The position numbers were made by a program, and so were the translations under genes. Shown in pieces: positions 54,010 through 63,361 of a stretch of 64,000 nucleotides of DNA; the first letter of the stretch is position 1, and the number at the start of each line of letters is the position of its first letter. A model generated the notes under the pieces. That model did no database searches, was not told the DNA's origin, and saw only the letters and a program-made list of their open reading frames with translations. Origin of the DNA: Elizabethkingia miricola (GTDB lineage Bacteria; Bacteroidota; Bacteroidia; Flavobacteriales; Weeksellaceae); the NCBI RefSeq assembly GCF_001675285.1, contig NZ_LSGQ01000028.1:62001-126000 (forward strand). Reading direction: 5' to 3'.

Positions 54010-55386
54010 ATGCAAAAACTCAAACTATGGGATGCCACTATGATCGTTATGGGATCTATGATCGGTAGCGGAATTTTTATTGTTTCATCCGATATTATGA
54101 GGCAGCTCGGATCCGGATGGTGGCTATTAGTTGTCTGGCTTATCACAGGTGTTATTACGGTATCGGCGGCATTATGCTATGGGGAATTATCCGCTATTTT
54201 CCCAAAAGCCGGAGGGCAATACACTTATCTTACCGAAGTTTTTGGCAAGCTTACAGGATTTTTATACGGATGGGGATTATTTACAGTTATACAAACCGGA
54301 ACTATTGCTGCGGTAGCTGTTGCATTCAGTAAATTTACAGCCTATCTTATTCCGCAGCTCAATGATGCTGCACCTTTATTTCAACAAGGTAGTTTTAAGA
54401 TTACCTGGCTTCAGATTTTAGGTATTGGTATTATCCTGTTGCTTACCTATATCAATACCAGAGGTATCAAAAGTGGGAAAATAATACAGTCCGTTTTTAC
54501 AGCTTCAAAAATTATAGCACTTTTAGGACTTATTGTTCTGGGGCTTATTTTTATTAAAGATTCACACCTAAGCGAAAATTTAAATATTGGAACAAAGGCT
54601 TTTCAGAATCTGAAAGGAGAAGAGTGGATGCCTATTAGCGGAAAAGCTATTTTGGGCGGAATTGCAGCAGCAATGGTAGGTTCTGTCTTCAGTAGCGTTG
54701 CATGGGAGAGTGTAACTTTTGTTTCTGGGGAGATCGAAAATCCTAAAAGGAATGTAGTCCGTGCAATGGTTATTGGTACAGCATCTGTTATCATACTTTA
54801 TTTTCTCTGTAATGTGGTTTATCTAAGTGCATTATCCCGTGATGAAATCGCTTTTGCAGCCAATGACCGTGTTGCTGTTGCTGCTGCAGAAAAGATTATG
54901 GGAAATACCGGAACCATTATTATGGCGGTTCTCGTTATGATTTCTACTTTTGGTTGTATCAACGGACTTGTTCTATCCGGAGCCCGAGTATTTCAGACAA
55001 TGGCTAAAGACGGATTATTTTTTAGCTCAGCTATTAAAAATAACAGAAATAACGTTCCGGAGAAATCTTTATGGCTACAAGGAATATGGGCTTCATTATT
55101 GTGCCTTAGTGGACAATATGGAGATATTCTGGATATGATTTCCTTTGTTATCGTATTATTTTATATGCTTACTGTTTTTGCCGTAATCTGGCTGAGATTT
55201 AAAAAGCCTTTTATTCCGAGATCTTACAAAACTTTTTTATATCCCGTAACACCTTTGCTTTACCTCGTTATCGGAATTATGTTCTGTGTTCTGCTTATTA
55301 TTTACAAACCAAATTATACGTGGCCGGGATTTATTCTCCTTCTTTTGGGACTGCCGGTCTATTTCCTGATTAGAAAGAAGGTGTAG
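54010..55386 (+). CDS. APC-superfamily amino acid permease (LAT-like)
   Basis: 458 residues with 12 predicted helices. The TM1 signature MIVMGSMIGSGIFIVSSDI and TM6 AAMVGSVFSSVAWESVTFVSGEIENPKRNV resemble the LAT/SteT group of amino acid exchangers. It is shorter than the CAT-type permease at 10.5-12.2 kb and belongs to a different branch. Substrate not predictable. Stands alone. Confidence 0.9.
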   Translation: MQKLKLWDATMIVMGSMIGSGIFIVSSDIMRQLGSGWWLLVVWLITGVITVSAALCYGELSAIFPKAGGQYTYLTEVFGKLTGFLYGWGLFTVIQTGTIAAVAVAFSKFTAYLIPQLNDAAPLFQQGSFKITWLQILGIGIILLLTYINTRGIKSGKIIQSVFTASKIIALLGLIVLGLIFIKDSHLSENLNIGTKAFQNLKGEEWMPISGKAILGGIAAAMVGSVFSSVAWESVTFVSGEIENPKRNVVRAMVIGTASVIILYFLCNVVYLSALSRDEIAFAANDRVAVAAAEKIMGNTGTIIMAVLVMISTFGCINGLVLSGARVFQTMAKDGLFFSSAIKNNRNNVPEKSLWLQGIWASLLCLSGQYGDILDMISFVIVLFYMLTVFAVIWLRFKKPFIPRSYKTFLYPVTPLLYLVIGIMFCVLLIIYKPNYTWPGFILLLLGLPVYFLIRKKV

Positions 55387-55640
55387 TTTATGTAGATTAA
55401 AGTTTGAAAATATGTGTAAATATTGCTTTGAAAATGAATTGATGAGTTTTAAAAATTAGAAGTTAAGTAATTATTTCATCGCTTTAATCTAATAAATTTC
55501 TAGTTATTGTGACTATAGTATTACACTAATTATAAAAAGAATATAATGCTAATTCTATATGAATTTACGGAAAAATGCAATGTAGATATAGATTTTTATT
55601 ATATATTTATAACAATTGAAAATACTAAATTACAAAAAGT

Positions 55641-57059
55641 ATGAAGAAAAAAATACTCTTTGCTCCATTGTGGGGAGTTTTTGCATTATCCTTACTTTCA
55701 TCTTGCCGAACCGAAGATGGACTTACTCAGAAACAGCAAGAAAAAGATTTACGTTTCTCTGTTTTTGTTCAAAAAAATGGAAAACCAATTAATTATGCTG
55801 ATGGTTTTGCTTTTCTGATGAAAAGATATTATGGAGTGCAGAAAACCAACTTATCTGGCGTTAATAATAAACCAATAATTGGGACTATAGCAAATGCAGA
55901 TAAAACCACTTCTGTCACTCAAGATGGACAATCCTATGTTGAGTTTAATATCAAATCTCAAATTATTACAGAAGAAAACGGAGATAAGTGGATTGTATTT
56001 CCAAAAGTCCAAGGAAATAGAGTTATTGGGTTAGTATCTGCAAGCCTTACTGAAAAAGGAACTTATGTAAAATACCATAATTATAATGAACAAGATGAGT
56101 TGTATAAACTAAATGTAGTTGAGTTTCAAGAATCACTAAATAAATTTCAACGGAAATTTAAAACTTTAGCACTTAGTGCAAGCATTAATCCTATTGCAGG
56201 ATTAGGATGTAGAAAAGAAGATGGTGAATGGGTCGATTGTAGTATTCCAGATGTTATTATTACCGTACCAAAGCCTAATCCAGGAACAACAAACCCATCA
56301 GGACCAGGTGGTGGCGGTGGCGGTTGTCAAGAACATGCCAATTGTATTGATCCTAATGGCGGAGGTGGTGGAGCTGGTGAAAGCCTTCAAGATTTATGTG
56401 GTAAAGCATCTGCAGCATCTAAGAAGGCAACAGAAAATTACAAAAATGCTGCAGTACAGAGCGCTAAAGAAGCAACCCAAAATGCTTATAACAATGATCC
56501 TGCTGATGCTAAAAAAGAACACACAACAATGATTGAAAATAGTAACGGACAACTTTCTAAAGGGAAAACCTTCGATGGTAACGCTGGAAATGTTACAGGT
56601 GAGGCCACTTCCAGTACTGTTGGTGATATTCATAATCATAATGAGGATATCCCTCCTTCCCCGGGGGACGTTTATGGGTTAATAGAAATGGCTGAATCCT
56701 TTCAAAATTACAGAACTAAATATATATACACTCAGCAGGGTACAGAATATGCATTAATAGTAACGGATATAGATGCTTTGAAAAGTTTTCTTAAAATGTA
56801 TCCTCCTGAAAGGAGATCTGATTCTAATAGAGTTTTTACTAATTTTCCGGGAAATTTAAAAACAGAGTGGCAAGATATTTCAACCAATGATGGTTATAGT
56901 AATGCTAGTAAAACATCTTTGGAAATAGCCACAGCATATATATTAGATAAGTATAATGCTGGTGTAGCTATTACAAAAAAGAATAATACAGGTAATTTTA
57001 ATAAAATTGGAGCTGTAAGGCTTGATTCGGGATATAACCAAACTAATTGTAATAATTAA
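55641..57059 (+). CDS. Secreted lipoprotein with C-terminal JAMM (JAB1/MPN) metalloprotease-like domain
   Basis: 472 residues. The lipoprotein signal peptide ends in LLSSC. The middle domain (about 28-190) resembles that of the frameshifted lipoprotein at 18.6-19.9 kb. A Gly/Pro-rich linker (about 210-245) then joins a C-terminal domain with an H-x-H-x6-S-x2-D motif: His331, His333, Ser340 and Asp343 (IHNHNEDIPPSPGDV). This is the JAMM zinc site, with a candidate upstream Glu in MIENSNG. It probably acts at the cell surface or is released. A small lipoprotein gene follows after 10 bp. Confidence 0.8.
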   Translation: MKKKILFAPLWGVFALSLLSSCRTEDGLTQKQQEKDLRFSVFVQKNGKPINYADGFAFLMKRYYGVQKTNLSGVNNKPIIGTIANADKTTSVTQDGQSYVEFNIKSQIITEENGDKWIVFPKVQGNRVIGLVSASLTEKGTYVKYHNYNEQDELYKLNVVEFQESLNKFQRKFKTLALSASINPIAGLGCRKEDGEWVDCSIPDVIITVPKPNPGTTNPSGPGGGGGGCQEHANCIDPNGGGGGAGESLQDLCGKASAASKKATENYKNAAVQSAKEATQNAYNNDPADAKKEHTTMIENSNGQLSKGKTFDGNAGNVTGEATSSTVGDIHNHNEDIPPSPGDVYGLIEMAESFQNYRTKYIYTQQGTEYALIVTDIDALKSFLKMYPPERRSDSNRVFTNFPGNLKTEWQDISTNDGYSNASKTSLEIATAYILDKYNAGVAITKKNNTGNFNKIGAVRLDSGYNQTNCNN

Positions 57060-57069
57060 ATAAGATCTT

Positions 57070-57480
57070 ATGAAAATTTATATAAAACTAATATTAATAT
57101 TAACTATTGTGTTTTCATGTTGTTCAAACGCTCAAGTTAAAAATCCTCAGGCCGAAGCAGTAGCAAAGGTAATTAATAATGATTTAAATTATAGGGAAAG
57201 ACCTTTATCAGAGGTGCTTAAACAATTTCCAGATATGAAAATGATAATGGTAATACCTGATTCGCCAGAAGTTGGAGATATTACATTTGTAATAAAATTT
57301 GTTTCAAATGAAGAATACAAGCGAGAGCGATCCAATGGTAAAAACCCTACAAGTATCACTTTATATGTTAAACAAAATCCAATTCGTCAAATACCCTTAC
57401 AAATAGGTAGAGAAGACATTAGCATGCAAGGGGCCATAAAAAAATATGGGGAACTCATTGTGATGGCTGTGTCTAATTAA
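57070..57480 (+). CDS. Small lipoprotein, candidate partner/immunity of the JAMM lipoprotein
   Basis: 136 residues with a lipobox-type signal peptide (IVFSCCSNAQ). The mature part has no recognised family; it has a helical segment (AEAVAKVINNDLNYRERPLSEVLKQFPDM) and beta strands (DITFVIKFVSNEEY, PTSITLYVKQ). It begins 10 bp after the JAMM lipoprotein stop. Envelope location and immediate linkage to an enzyme-tipped lipoprotein fit an immunity or inhibitor role, but this is inference. Confidence 0.55.
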   Translation: MKIYIKLILILTIVFSCCSNAQVKNPQAEAVAKVINNDLNYRERPLSEVLKQFPDMKMIMVIPDSPEVGDITFVIKFVSNEEYKRERSNGKNPTSITLYVKQNPIRQIPLQIGREDISMQGAIKKYGELIVMAVSN

Positions 57481-57527
57481 TTCTTTTTTGAGGAGAAAAA
57501 TGTATAATTAATTACAATGAGAGTAGT

Positions 57528-57659
57528 ATGAAAGAATATACAACTTTAACTTTCTTTCTATCAACATTTAGTTTTATGTTAGCATGTGTGCAGTTTAAAC
57601 ATAATCAGAAAGAAGAACTCATCGAAATTAAAATAATAAAAAAATTAAAGATTATATAA
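57528..57659 (+). CDS. Very short lipoprotein-like frame, possibly a remnant
   Basis: 43 codons: MKEYTTLTFFLSTFSFMLACVQFKHN. It has an SPII-type signal and then a lysine-rich tail with no mature domain. It could be a 5' remnant of another partner gene after decay, or a real small lipoprotein. It follows the partner lipoprotein by 47 bp. The remainder of this 319-bp gap holds nothing else that I can support. Confidence 0.35.
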   Translation: MKEYTTLTFFLSTFSFMLACVQFKHNQKEELIEIKIIKKLKII

Positions 57660-57799
57660 CAACGACAAATTCTCTGATAAAAAATGGTATGCTTGATAAC
57701 CATTTTTACATTAATAATATCAATTACTGTTTTATTTTGGATTATCAAGTTCTGATTTTTATTCTTAAATTTAGTTTAGATAACTTTATGTAATTATTT

Positions 57800-58021
57800 A
57801 TGGGAGAATTTATTAGAATATATCAGTCAAACATATTATTTCAGGTTGAAATTGTTAAAGGTAAACTTGCTGCTAATGGTATTGAAAGCTTTGTGAAAAA
57901 CGAATTTGTAAACAATCTTTCTGTGATGCCAATTAATCAGGATTACATACTTTATGTTGCTGAAGAGGATGCCGCAGAAGCAGAAAGAATTATTAATGAA
58001 ACCAGGGATACAGAAACCTGA
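57800..58021 (+). CDS. DUF2007-family (putative signal-transducing) protein
   Basis: 73 residues. IRIYQSNILFQVEIVKGKLAANGIESFVKNEFV and the C-terminal ILYVAEEDAAEAERIINE pattern are typical of DUF2007, a small ACT/PII-like ferredoxin-fold family. Function unknown. It lies 56 bp upstream of the HemN-like gene. Confidence 0.8.
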   Translation: MGEFIRIYQSNILFQVEIVKGKLAANGIESFVKNEFVNNLSVMPINQDYILYVAEEDAAEAERIINETRDTET

Positions 58022-58065
58022 TTTTAATTTGGTTAAAATTCCGTGCAAAAGCCTGTTATATTTTG

Positions 58066-58073
58066 TAATTTTG
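58066..58073 (+). promoter_or_regulatory. Candidate -7 element immediately before hemN
   Basis: TAATTTTG ends 4 bp before the ATG at 58078, implying a leaderless or nearly leaderless transcript if used. Confidence 0.45.
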
Positions 58074-58077
58074 CAGC

Positions 58078-59436
58078 ATGAATTCATTAGTAGATAAATA
58101 CAATATACCTGGCCCGCGCTATACATCTTATCCAACCGTTCCTTACTGGGATCTTGAAAGTTTTTCTGTAGAGGGTTGGAAGAAGTCGGTGATACGTTCT
58201 TTTAAAGAATCTAATGCGGAAGAAGGGATCAGTATATATATTCATCTTCCTTTTTGTGAGGCTTTGTGTACTTTTTGTGCATGCCATAAAAGAATTACAA
58301 AACAACACTCTGTAGAAGAACCATATTTGGAAACTGTTCTGAAAGAATGGCAGCTTTATCTGAATCTTTTCGACGAGAAACCGAAGCTAAAAGAACTTCA
58401 CTTAGGAGGCGGGACTCCTACATTCTTTTCTCCGGAAAATCTTAAGAAACTTCTCAGCGGAATTTTTGAAACTGTAAAAATTGCGGAACATCCTGAATTC
58501 AGTTTTGAAGGACATCCGAATAATACAACATATGACCACCTTAAAACACTTTACGATCTGGGCTTCCGAAGAGTAAGCTTTGGTGTACAGGATTATAATG
58601 AAAAGGTGCAGAAAGCCATCAACAGAATACAGCCTTTTGAAAATGTAAAAAACGTAACAGAATGGGCTCGTGAAATTGGCTATACAGGAATCAGTCACGA
58701 TCTGGTATTTGGTTTACCTTTCCAAAACTGGGAGTGCATGGAAAATACCATTCGTAAAACATTGGAGCTAAAACCAGACAGATTAGCATTCTATTCTTAT
58801 GCACACGTTCCATGGATCAAAGGTGTAGGGCAGAGAGGCTTTGATGAAAATGATTTGCCTTCCGGTGATGAGAAACGCAGATTATACGAAGAGGGTAAAA
58901 GCTTACTGGAAGAATTGGGTTATTTCGAAATAGGAATGGATCATTTTGCATTACCACATGACGATCTTTATCAATCTATGAAGAAAGGGAAGCTTCATCG
59001 TAACTTTATGGGATATACGTCTTCTAAAACTCAGCTAATGGTAGGTTTAGGAATGTCCGGAATATCCGACAGTTGGTATGCATTTGCGCAAAATGAAAAA
59101 ACAGTGGAAGGTTATGAGCAGATGGTAAATAACGGAGAATTCCCAGTAGTAAAAGGACATATATTAAATGAAGAAGATCTTATTATCCGTAGGCATATTC
59201 TGAATCTGATGTGTAGACTGGAAACATCATGGGACGCAGAAACAGCTTTTCCAGAATTTGAAAATGCAATGGACAAATTACAGGAAATGCAGAAAGATGG
59301 CTTGGTTGAGCTGTCTGAAAATGGTATAAAAATAACTGAAGAGGGAAGAGCCTTTACCCGAAATGTTACCATGACATTTGACCTGAGAATGTTAAGAAAA
59401 CAACCGGGAACAAGGATATTCTCCATGACAATATAA
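58078..59436 (+). CDS. hemN: Oxygen-independent coproporphyrinogen III oxidase
   Basis: 452 residues. The radical-SAM motif C-x3-C-x2-C-x-C is at Cys60, Cys64, Cys67 and Cys69 (PFCEALCTFCAC). The N-terminal YNIPGPRYTSYPT segment is diagnostic for true HemN rather than HemW or HutW. HLGGGTPTFFSPE, ISHDLVFGLPFQ and the C-terminal domain are complete. It decarboxylates coproporphyrinogen III to protoporphyrinogen IX without oxygen. Stands alone downstream of a DUF2007 gene. Confidence 0.94.
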   Translation: MNSLVDKYNIPGPRYTSYPTVPYWDLESFSVEGWKKSVIRSFKESNAEEGISIYIHLPFCEALCTFCACHKRITKQHSVEEPYLETVLKEWQLYLNLFDEKPKLKELHLGGGTPTFFSPENLKKLLSGIFETVKIAEHPEFSFEGHPNNTTYDHLKTLYDLGFRRVSFGVQDYNEKVQKAINRIQPFENVKNVTEWAREIGYTGISHDLVFGLPFQNWECMENTIRKTLELKPDRLAFYSYAHVPWIKGVGQRGFDENDLPSGDEKRRLYEEGKSLLEELGYFEIGMDHFALPHDDLYQSMKKGKLHRNFMGYTSSKTQLMVGLGMSGISDSWYAFAQNEKTVEGYEQMVNNGEFPVVKGHILNEEDLIIRRHILNLMCRLETSWDAETAFPEFENAMDKLQEMQKDGLVELSENGIKITEEGRAFTRNVTMTFDLRMLRKQPGTRIFSMTI

Positions 59437-59504
59437 AAGATTCAGAAGCTTCTTGGCGATGATGATATCGCGAAATAAGAAACTAGCATATTAATTCTGC
59501 AGAA

Positions 59505-60170
59505 CTAGCTATAAATCCACATTAATACAGGTTTTGCAGAATTTTTTAATTTAAGATCAATAATTTTCATTGCATTATTAGATACTGTAGGGCATCCCCA
59601 GCCTTCCGGACTGCCTTTAGGAAAAACTTCTTCATCACTCATTTTATCCCACGAGTGAAATACAATAACGCGTTTCAAAGCATTGCTGTTTGTTTCTTCC
59701 AGTCCATGCATCAGATATTTTACATGAATACCCCAATTGCTGTATCCGCGAGCACCAATTTTATATTTTCCCAGAGAGGACAGGTGACTTCCATCTTCAT
59801 TACTAAATTCAGCTTTAGCTGCAGATTCATCAGAAGACCAGCTATTTGCACCACAACCATGTCCTACAAGATATTCTTTAGCAATTTTATTCTCCCTGAA
59901 ATCCCATATAAAAAAGCGGTTAGTGCCAGAATGCATACTCATGTCTATCAGAATACAGAAATCGGTATTAAATTTATTTTGTCTGTTGTATAATAATGCT
60001 TCTTCTGCTTTTTGTTTTAGCTTTTTAATATCTGTTTTTTGCTTTACAATTGGCTTTTCATCATTCTTTATAACAACTGGTGTATGTGGATGCTTTTTCT
60101 CTTCTTTTTCCTGACAGCTGGTAGCTAAAAAAGCTATAAAAAAGAATAAAAAGATTTTTTTAGACATCAT
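59505..60170 (-). CDS. Murein L,D-transpeptidase-like lipoprotein
   Basis: 221 residues. The signal peptide ends in a lipobox (FLATSC). FCILIDMSMHSGTNRFFIWD ... LVGHGCG, then RVIVFHSWDKMS and the SPEGWGCPTVSNNAMK active-site loop (Cys193) match the murein L,D-transpeptidase catalytic domain family (PF13645) related to YkuD. It would cross-link or edit peptidoglycan in the periplasm. Convergent with hemN and monocistronic. Confidence 0.85.
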   Translation of the reverse strand: MMSKKIFLFFFIAFLATSCQEKEEKKHPHTPVVIKNDEKPIVKQKTDIKKLKQKAEEALLYNRQNKFNTDFCILIDMSMHSGTNRFFIWDFRENKIAKEYLVGHGCGANSWSSDESAAKAEFSNEDGSHLSSLGKYKIGARGYSNWGIHVKYLMHGLEETNSNALKRVIVFHSWDKMSDEEVFPKGSPEGWGCPTVSNNAMKIIDLKLKNSAKPVLMWIYS

Positions 60171-60295
60171 TGGTTTTGTATTAATGGCAAAAATAAAGAT
60201 AATTAAGACAGAATTATTATTACTCTTATAATTTCAGGTGTAGATTACTGTCAAATTTACATTCTTACCGCACTTGAGAGCAGTTAAAAAGAAAA

Positions 60296-60327
60296 TTGTT
60301 AAAATTTACTAAAAATCATTATATTTG
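60296..60327 (+). promoter_or_regulatory. secDF promoter with -33 and -7 elements
   Basis: TTG at 60296-60298 and TATATTTG at 60320-60327 are separated by 21 bp, close to the Bacteroidota consensus. The -7 ends 42 bp before the ATG. Confidence 0.65.
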
Positions 60328-60369
60328 CGCCTTATAATCAATGAAAAATAGTCGTTAAATCATAAAAAA

Positions 60370-63264
60370 ATGCAAGGAAAAGGACTCATTACCACTATTG
60401 CAATCATCCTCGGATTGATATGCATTAATGAACTCCTGCCGAGTTTCTATGCGAATAGAATTGAGAAAGAGGCACAAGCTCTTTCCGGAGGCAATGAAGT
60501 TAAGTACAAAAAGGAATTAGAAAAGTTGTCCAAAGACACGCTTAATCTGGGTTTCACAAAACTGGATTATCGTTCTGCCAAGGAAAAAGAAATGAAACTT
60601 GGTCTGGATTTGAAAGGAGGGATCAACGTTTTGTTGGAAATTAATCAAAGAGACCTGGTTAATGATTTAACGAATTATTCCACAAACCCAGTTTTAGTAG
60701 AAGCTCTGAACAGAACAGATGCTGCACAAAAGTTCTCTACTAAGACATACATCGATAACTTTTTTGTTCAGTTTGATGCTGTAAACAAGGAAAAAGGGAC
60801 AAATGTAAAACTTTCTAACCCTGAAGTTTTCGGTACTCAGAAGCTAAGTGATCAGATTAAATTCAATACACCTGATGACGAAGTAAAAAAGATTATTTCT
60901 AAGAAAATTGATGCCTCTGTAGGTTCAGCTTTTGAAGTAATCCGTACGCGTATTGATAAACTAGGGGTAACACAACCGAACGTACAGAGAGTACCTGGAA
61001 CAGGTCGTATCTTGGTTGAAATGCCTGGTATCAAAGATATTGACAGAGTAAAGAAATTACTACAGACTTCTGCAAGATTACAATTCTGGGAAGTACAAAC
61101 TGCAGGTGAAGTTGCTCCGTATTTCCAACAACTTACTTCTGTTGTAATGACAAAAGGAGATTCTATTGGTGTTAATAAGAATATGAATCTTATCAATACT
61201 CTGGATATGCAGAATGGTGCAAGACAGAATGGAGTAGGTAACGTTAAACTTTCTGATACAGCTACTGTAAATAAATTATTAAACAGTGCTCAGGCTATTA
61301 AAGCGCGTCCGGCTAACCTTAGATTTACAAAGTTTATGTGGGCTGCAAAACCTGAATCTAATACTCCGGATAATCTGACATTATATGCAATCCGTGGAAC
61401 AGCAAACAACAAAGCTCCGCTTGATGGTGCTGTAAAAGATGCACGTGTTAACTACGACCAGATCGGAAGAATTGAAATCGGAATGCAAATGGATTCTGAT
61501 GGTACTAAAGTATGGAAAACACTTACTGAGAAAAACATCGGAAGACCAATCGCTGTAACTCTGGATGACAATGTATATACTGCTCCTAATGTAAATACAG
61601 CAATTCCTAACGGACAATCTGTAATTACAGGTAACTTCAGTCAGGACGAAGCTAAAGATTTAGTAGATGTACTAAACTCAGGTAAACTTCCTGCTACTGC
61701 AAAAATTGTTCAGGCAGATGTTGTTGGACCTTCATTAGGTGCTGAATCTATCAACGCTGGTGTTATGTCATTCATTATTGCGTTTGCCCTTATCATGGTA
61801 TATATCATTTTCTACTATGGAATGGCTGGTGTTTATGCGGTAATTGCGATGATTATTAACTTATTCTACGTGTTCGGTATTATGGACTCTATCGATGCTA
61901 CACTTACCTTACCAGGTATCGCGGGTATCGTATTATCCATGGCCATGGCAGTAGATACGAACGTAATCATTTATGAAAGAACCAAAGAAGAATTATTTGC
62001 AGGAAAAGGAATCCGTGAAGCATACAACGATGGTTTCAAGCACGCTTTATCTGCGATTATTGACGGACACGCAACAACATTACTAACAGCTGTTGTATTA
62101 TATATTTTCGGTACAGGACCAATCCAAGGATTTGCTGTAACCTTAATTATCGGTATTCTGATGACGTTCTTTACTTCTGTACTATTGTCGAGAGTAATGA
62201 TCTTCAGCAGACTTGGAAAAGGTAAAGAGATTTCAGTATGGACATCTTTCTCAAAAAATCTTTTCAGAAATATCTGGATCGACTTTATCGGGAAAAGAAA
62301 ATGGTCTTACATCTTCTCTACTATATTGATGATTATCTGTATCGCATCTATCGTTACAAAAGGCTTCAAATTTGGGGTTGACTTCAAAGGAGGAAGAAGT
62401 TATGTTGTAAGATTTGATAAGCCGGTTGTGGCTTCCGATATTCAGGAAGAGTTGGCTCCGATATTTAAAACTAATGACGGTAAAAACGAAGCTGTAGATG
62501 TTAAAACATTTGGTAACTCTAATCAGCTTAGAATAACAACTGACTACAAAATTGATGACGTTAACACAACTGTTGACTCTGAGATTGAACATAAATTATA
62601 CGACGGATTAAAGAAACACCTTCCGGCTAACGAAACATTCGAAGCTTTCAAAAGTTCTGATGTCGGACATGCAGGAATCGTTTCTTCTACGAAAGTAGGA
62701 CCTACAGTAGCAGATGACATTCAGGTTCACGGTACATTAGCAGTTCTTGCTGCTTTAGCGGGAATCTTCATCTACATCTTATTAAGATTTAGAAAATGGC
62801 AATTCTCTCTTGGTGCTGTTGTGGCATTGTTCCACGATGCGGTAGTAATTTTAGGGGTATTCTCCTTATTCTACACAGTAGCGCCATTCAATATGGAGAT
62901 CAACCAGGATTTCATTGCAGCTGTATTAACAGTATTAGGATATTCCATTAACGATACGGTAATTGTATTTGACCGTATCCGTGAATACCTTAGAGAAAGA
63001 AAATCTATCAGCCTTGCAGGTCTGTTTGATGATTCCATCAGCAGCACGTTGGGTAGAACATTCAACACTTCATTCACTACGATATTGGTTATCCTTGCGA
63101 TCTTCCTTTTCGGAGGTGATAATATGAAGGGCTTCATGTTTGCATTATTAATCGGTATTGGTTTCGGTACTTATTCATCCATCTTCATCGCATCAGCAAT
63201 TGCTTATGACTGTTTGAAAGGACGAAAAAAAGACGCCCCGCCAGTACATGAGATAAACAAATAA
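60370..63264 (+). CDS. secDF: Protein translocase subunit SecDF (fused)
   Basis: 964 residues joining SecD and SecF. The SecD half has LGLDLKGGINVLLEI, the large periplasmic domains, then AALIMVYIIFYYGMAGVYAVIAM and the proton-channel segment DTNVIIYERTKEEL. The SecF half has GVDFKGGRSYVVRF and NDTVIVFDRIREYLRER. Both halves keep the Asp/Arg residues of the proton-driven motor that pulls preproteins through SecYEG. Bacteroidota usually encode this fused form. It ends at a strong terminator. Confidence 0.97.
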   Translation: MQGKGLITTIAIILGLICINELLPSFYANRIEKEAQALSGGNEVKYKKELEKLSKDTLNLGFTKLDYRSAKEKEMKLGLDLKGGINVLLEINQRDLVNDLTNYSTNPVLVEALNRTDAAQKFSTKTYIDNFFVQFDAVNKEKGTNVKLSNPEVFGTQKLSDQIKFNTPDDEVKKIISKKIDASVGSAFEVIRTRIDKLGVTQPNVQRVPGTGRILVEMPGIKDIDRVKKLLQTSARLQFWEVQTAGEVAPYFQQLTSVVMTKGDSIGVNKNMNLINTLDMQNGARQNGVGNVKLSDTATVNKLLNSAQAIKARPANLRFTKFMWAAKPESNTPDNLTLYAIRGTANNKAPLDGAVKDARVNYDQIGRIEIGMQMDSDGTKVWKTLTEKNIGRPIAVTLDDNVYTAPNVNTAIPNGQSVITGNFSQDEAKDLVDVLNSGKLPATAKIVQADVVGPSLGAESINAGVMSFIIAFALIMVYIIFYYGMAGVYAVIAMIINLFYVFGIMDSIDATLTLPGIAGIVLSMAMAVDTNVIIYERTKEELFAGKGIREAYNDGFKHALSAIIDGHATTLLTAVVLYIFGTGPIQGFAVTLIIGILMTFFTSVLLSRVMIFSRLGKGKEISVWTSFSKNLFRNIWIDFIGKRKWSYIFSTILMIICIASIVTKGFKFGVDFKGGRSYVVRFDKPVVASDIQEELAPIFKTNDGKNEAVDVKTFGNSNQLRITTDYKIDDVNTTVDSEIEHKLYDGLKKHLPANETFEAFKSSDVGHAGIVSSTKVGPTVADDIQVHGTLAVLAALAGIFIYILLRFRKWQFSLGAVVALFHDAVVILGVFSLFYTVAPFNMEINQDFIAAVLTVLGYSINDTVIVFDRIREYLRERKSISLAGLFDDSISSTLGRTFNTSFTTILVILAIFLFGGDNMKGFMFALLIGIGFGTYSSIFIASAIAYDCLKGRKKDAPPVHEINK

Positions 63265-63265
63265 T

Positions 63266-63297
63266 AAAAAGCCCCGAAATTCGGGGCTTTTTTTATT
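63266..63297 (+). terminator. Terminator after secDF
   Basis: AAAAAGCCCCGA / TCGGGGCTTTTT stem with an AAT-type loop and a long T-tract. Confidence 0.9.
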
Positions 63298-63336
63298 ATT
63301 AATTTTAAAATAAACAATATTACAGTAACAATTCAT

Positions 63337-63344
63337 TATTTTTG
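63337..63344 (+). promoter_or_regulatory. Candidate -7 element of the MFS gene
   Basis: TATTTTTG fits TAnnTTTG, 17 bp before the ATG at 63362. Confidence 0.45.
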
Positions 63345-63361
63345 TTGCGCTTTTTTAAATT

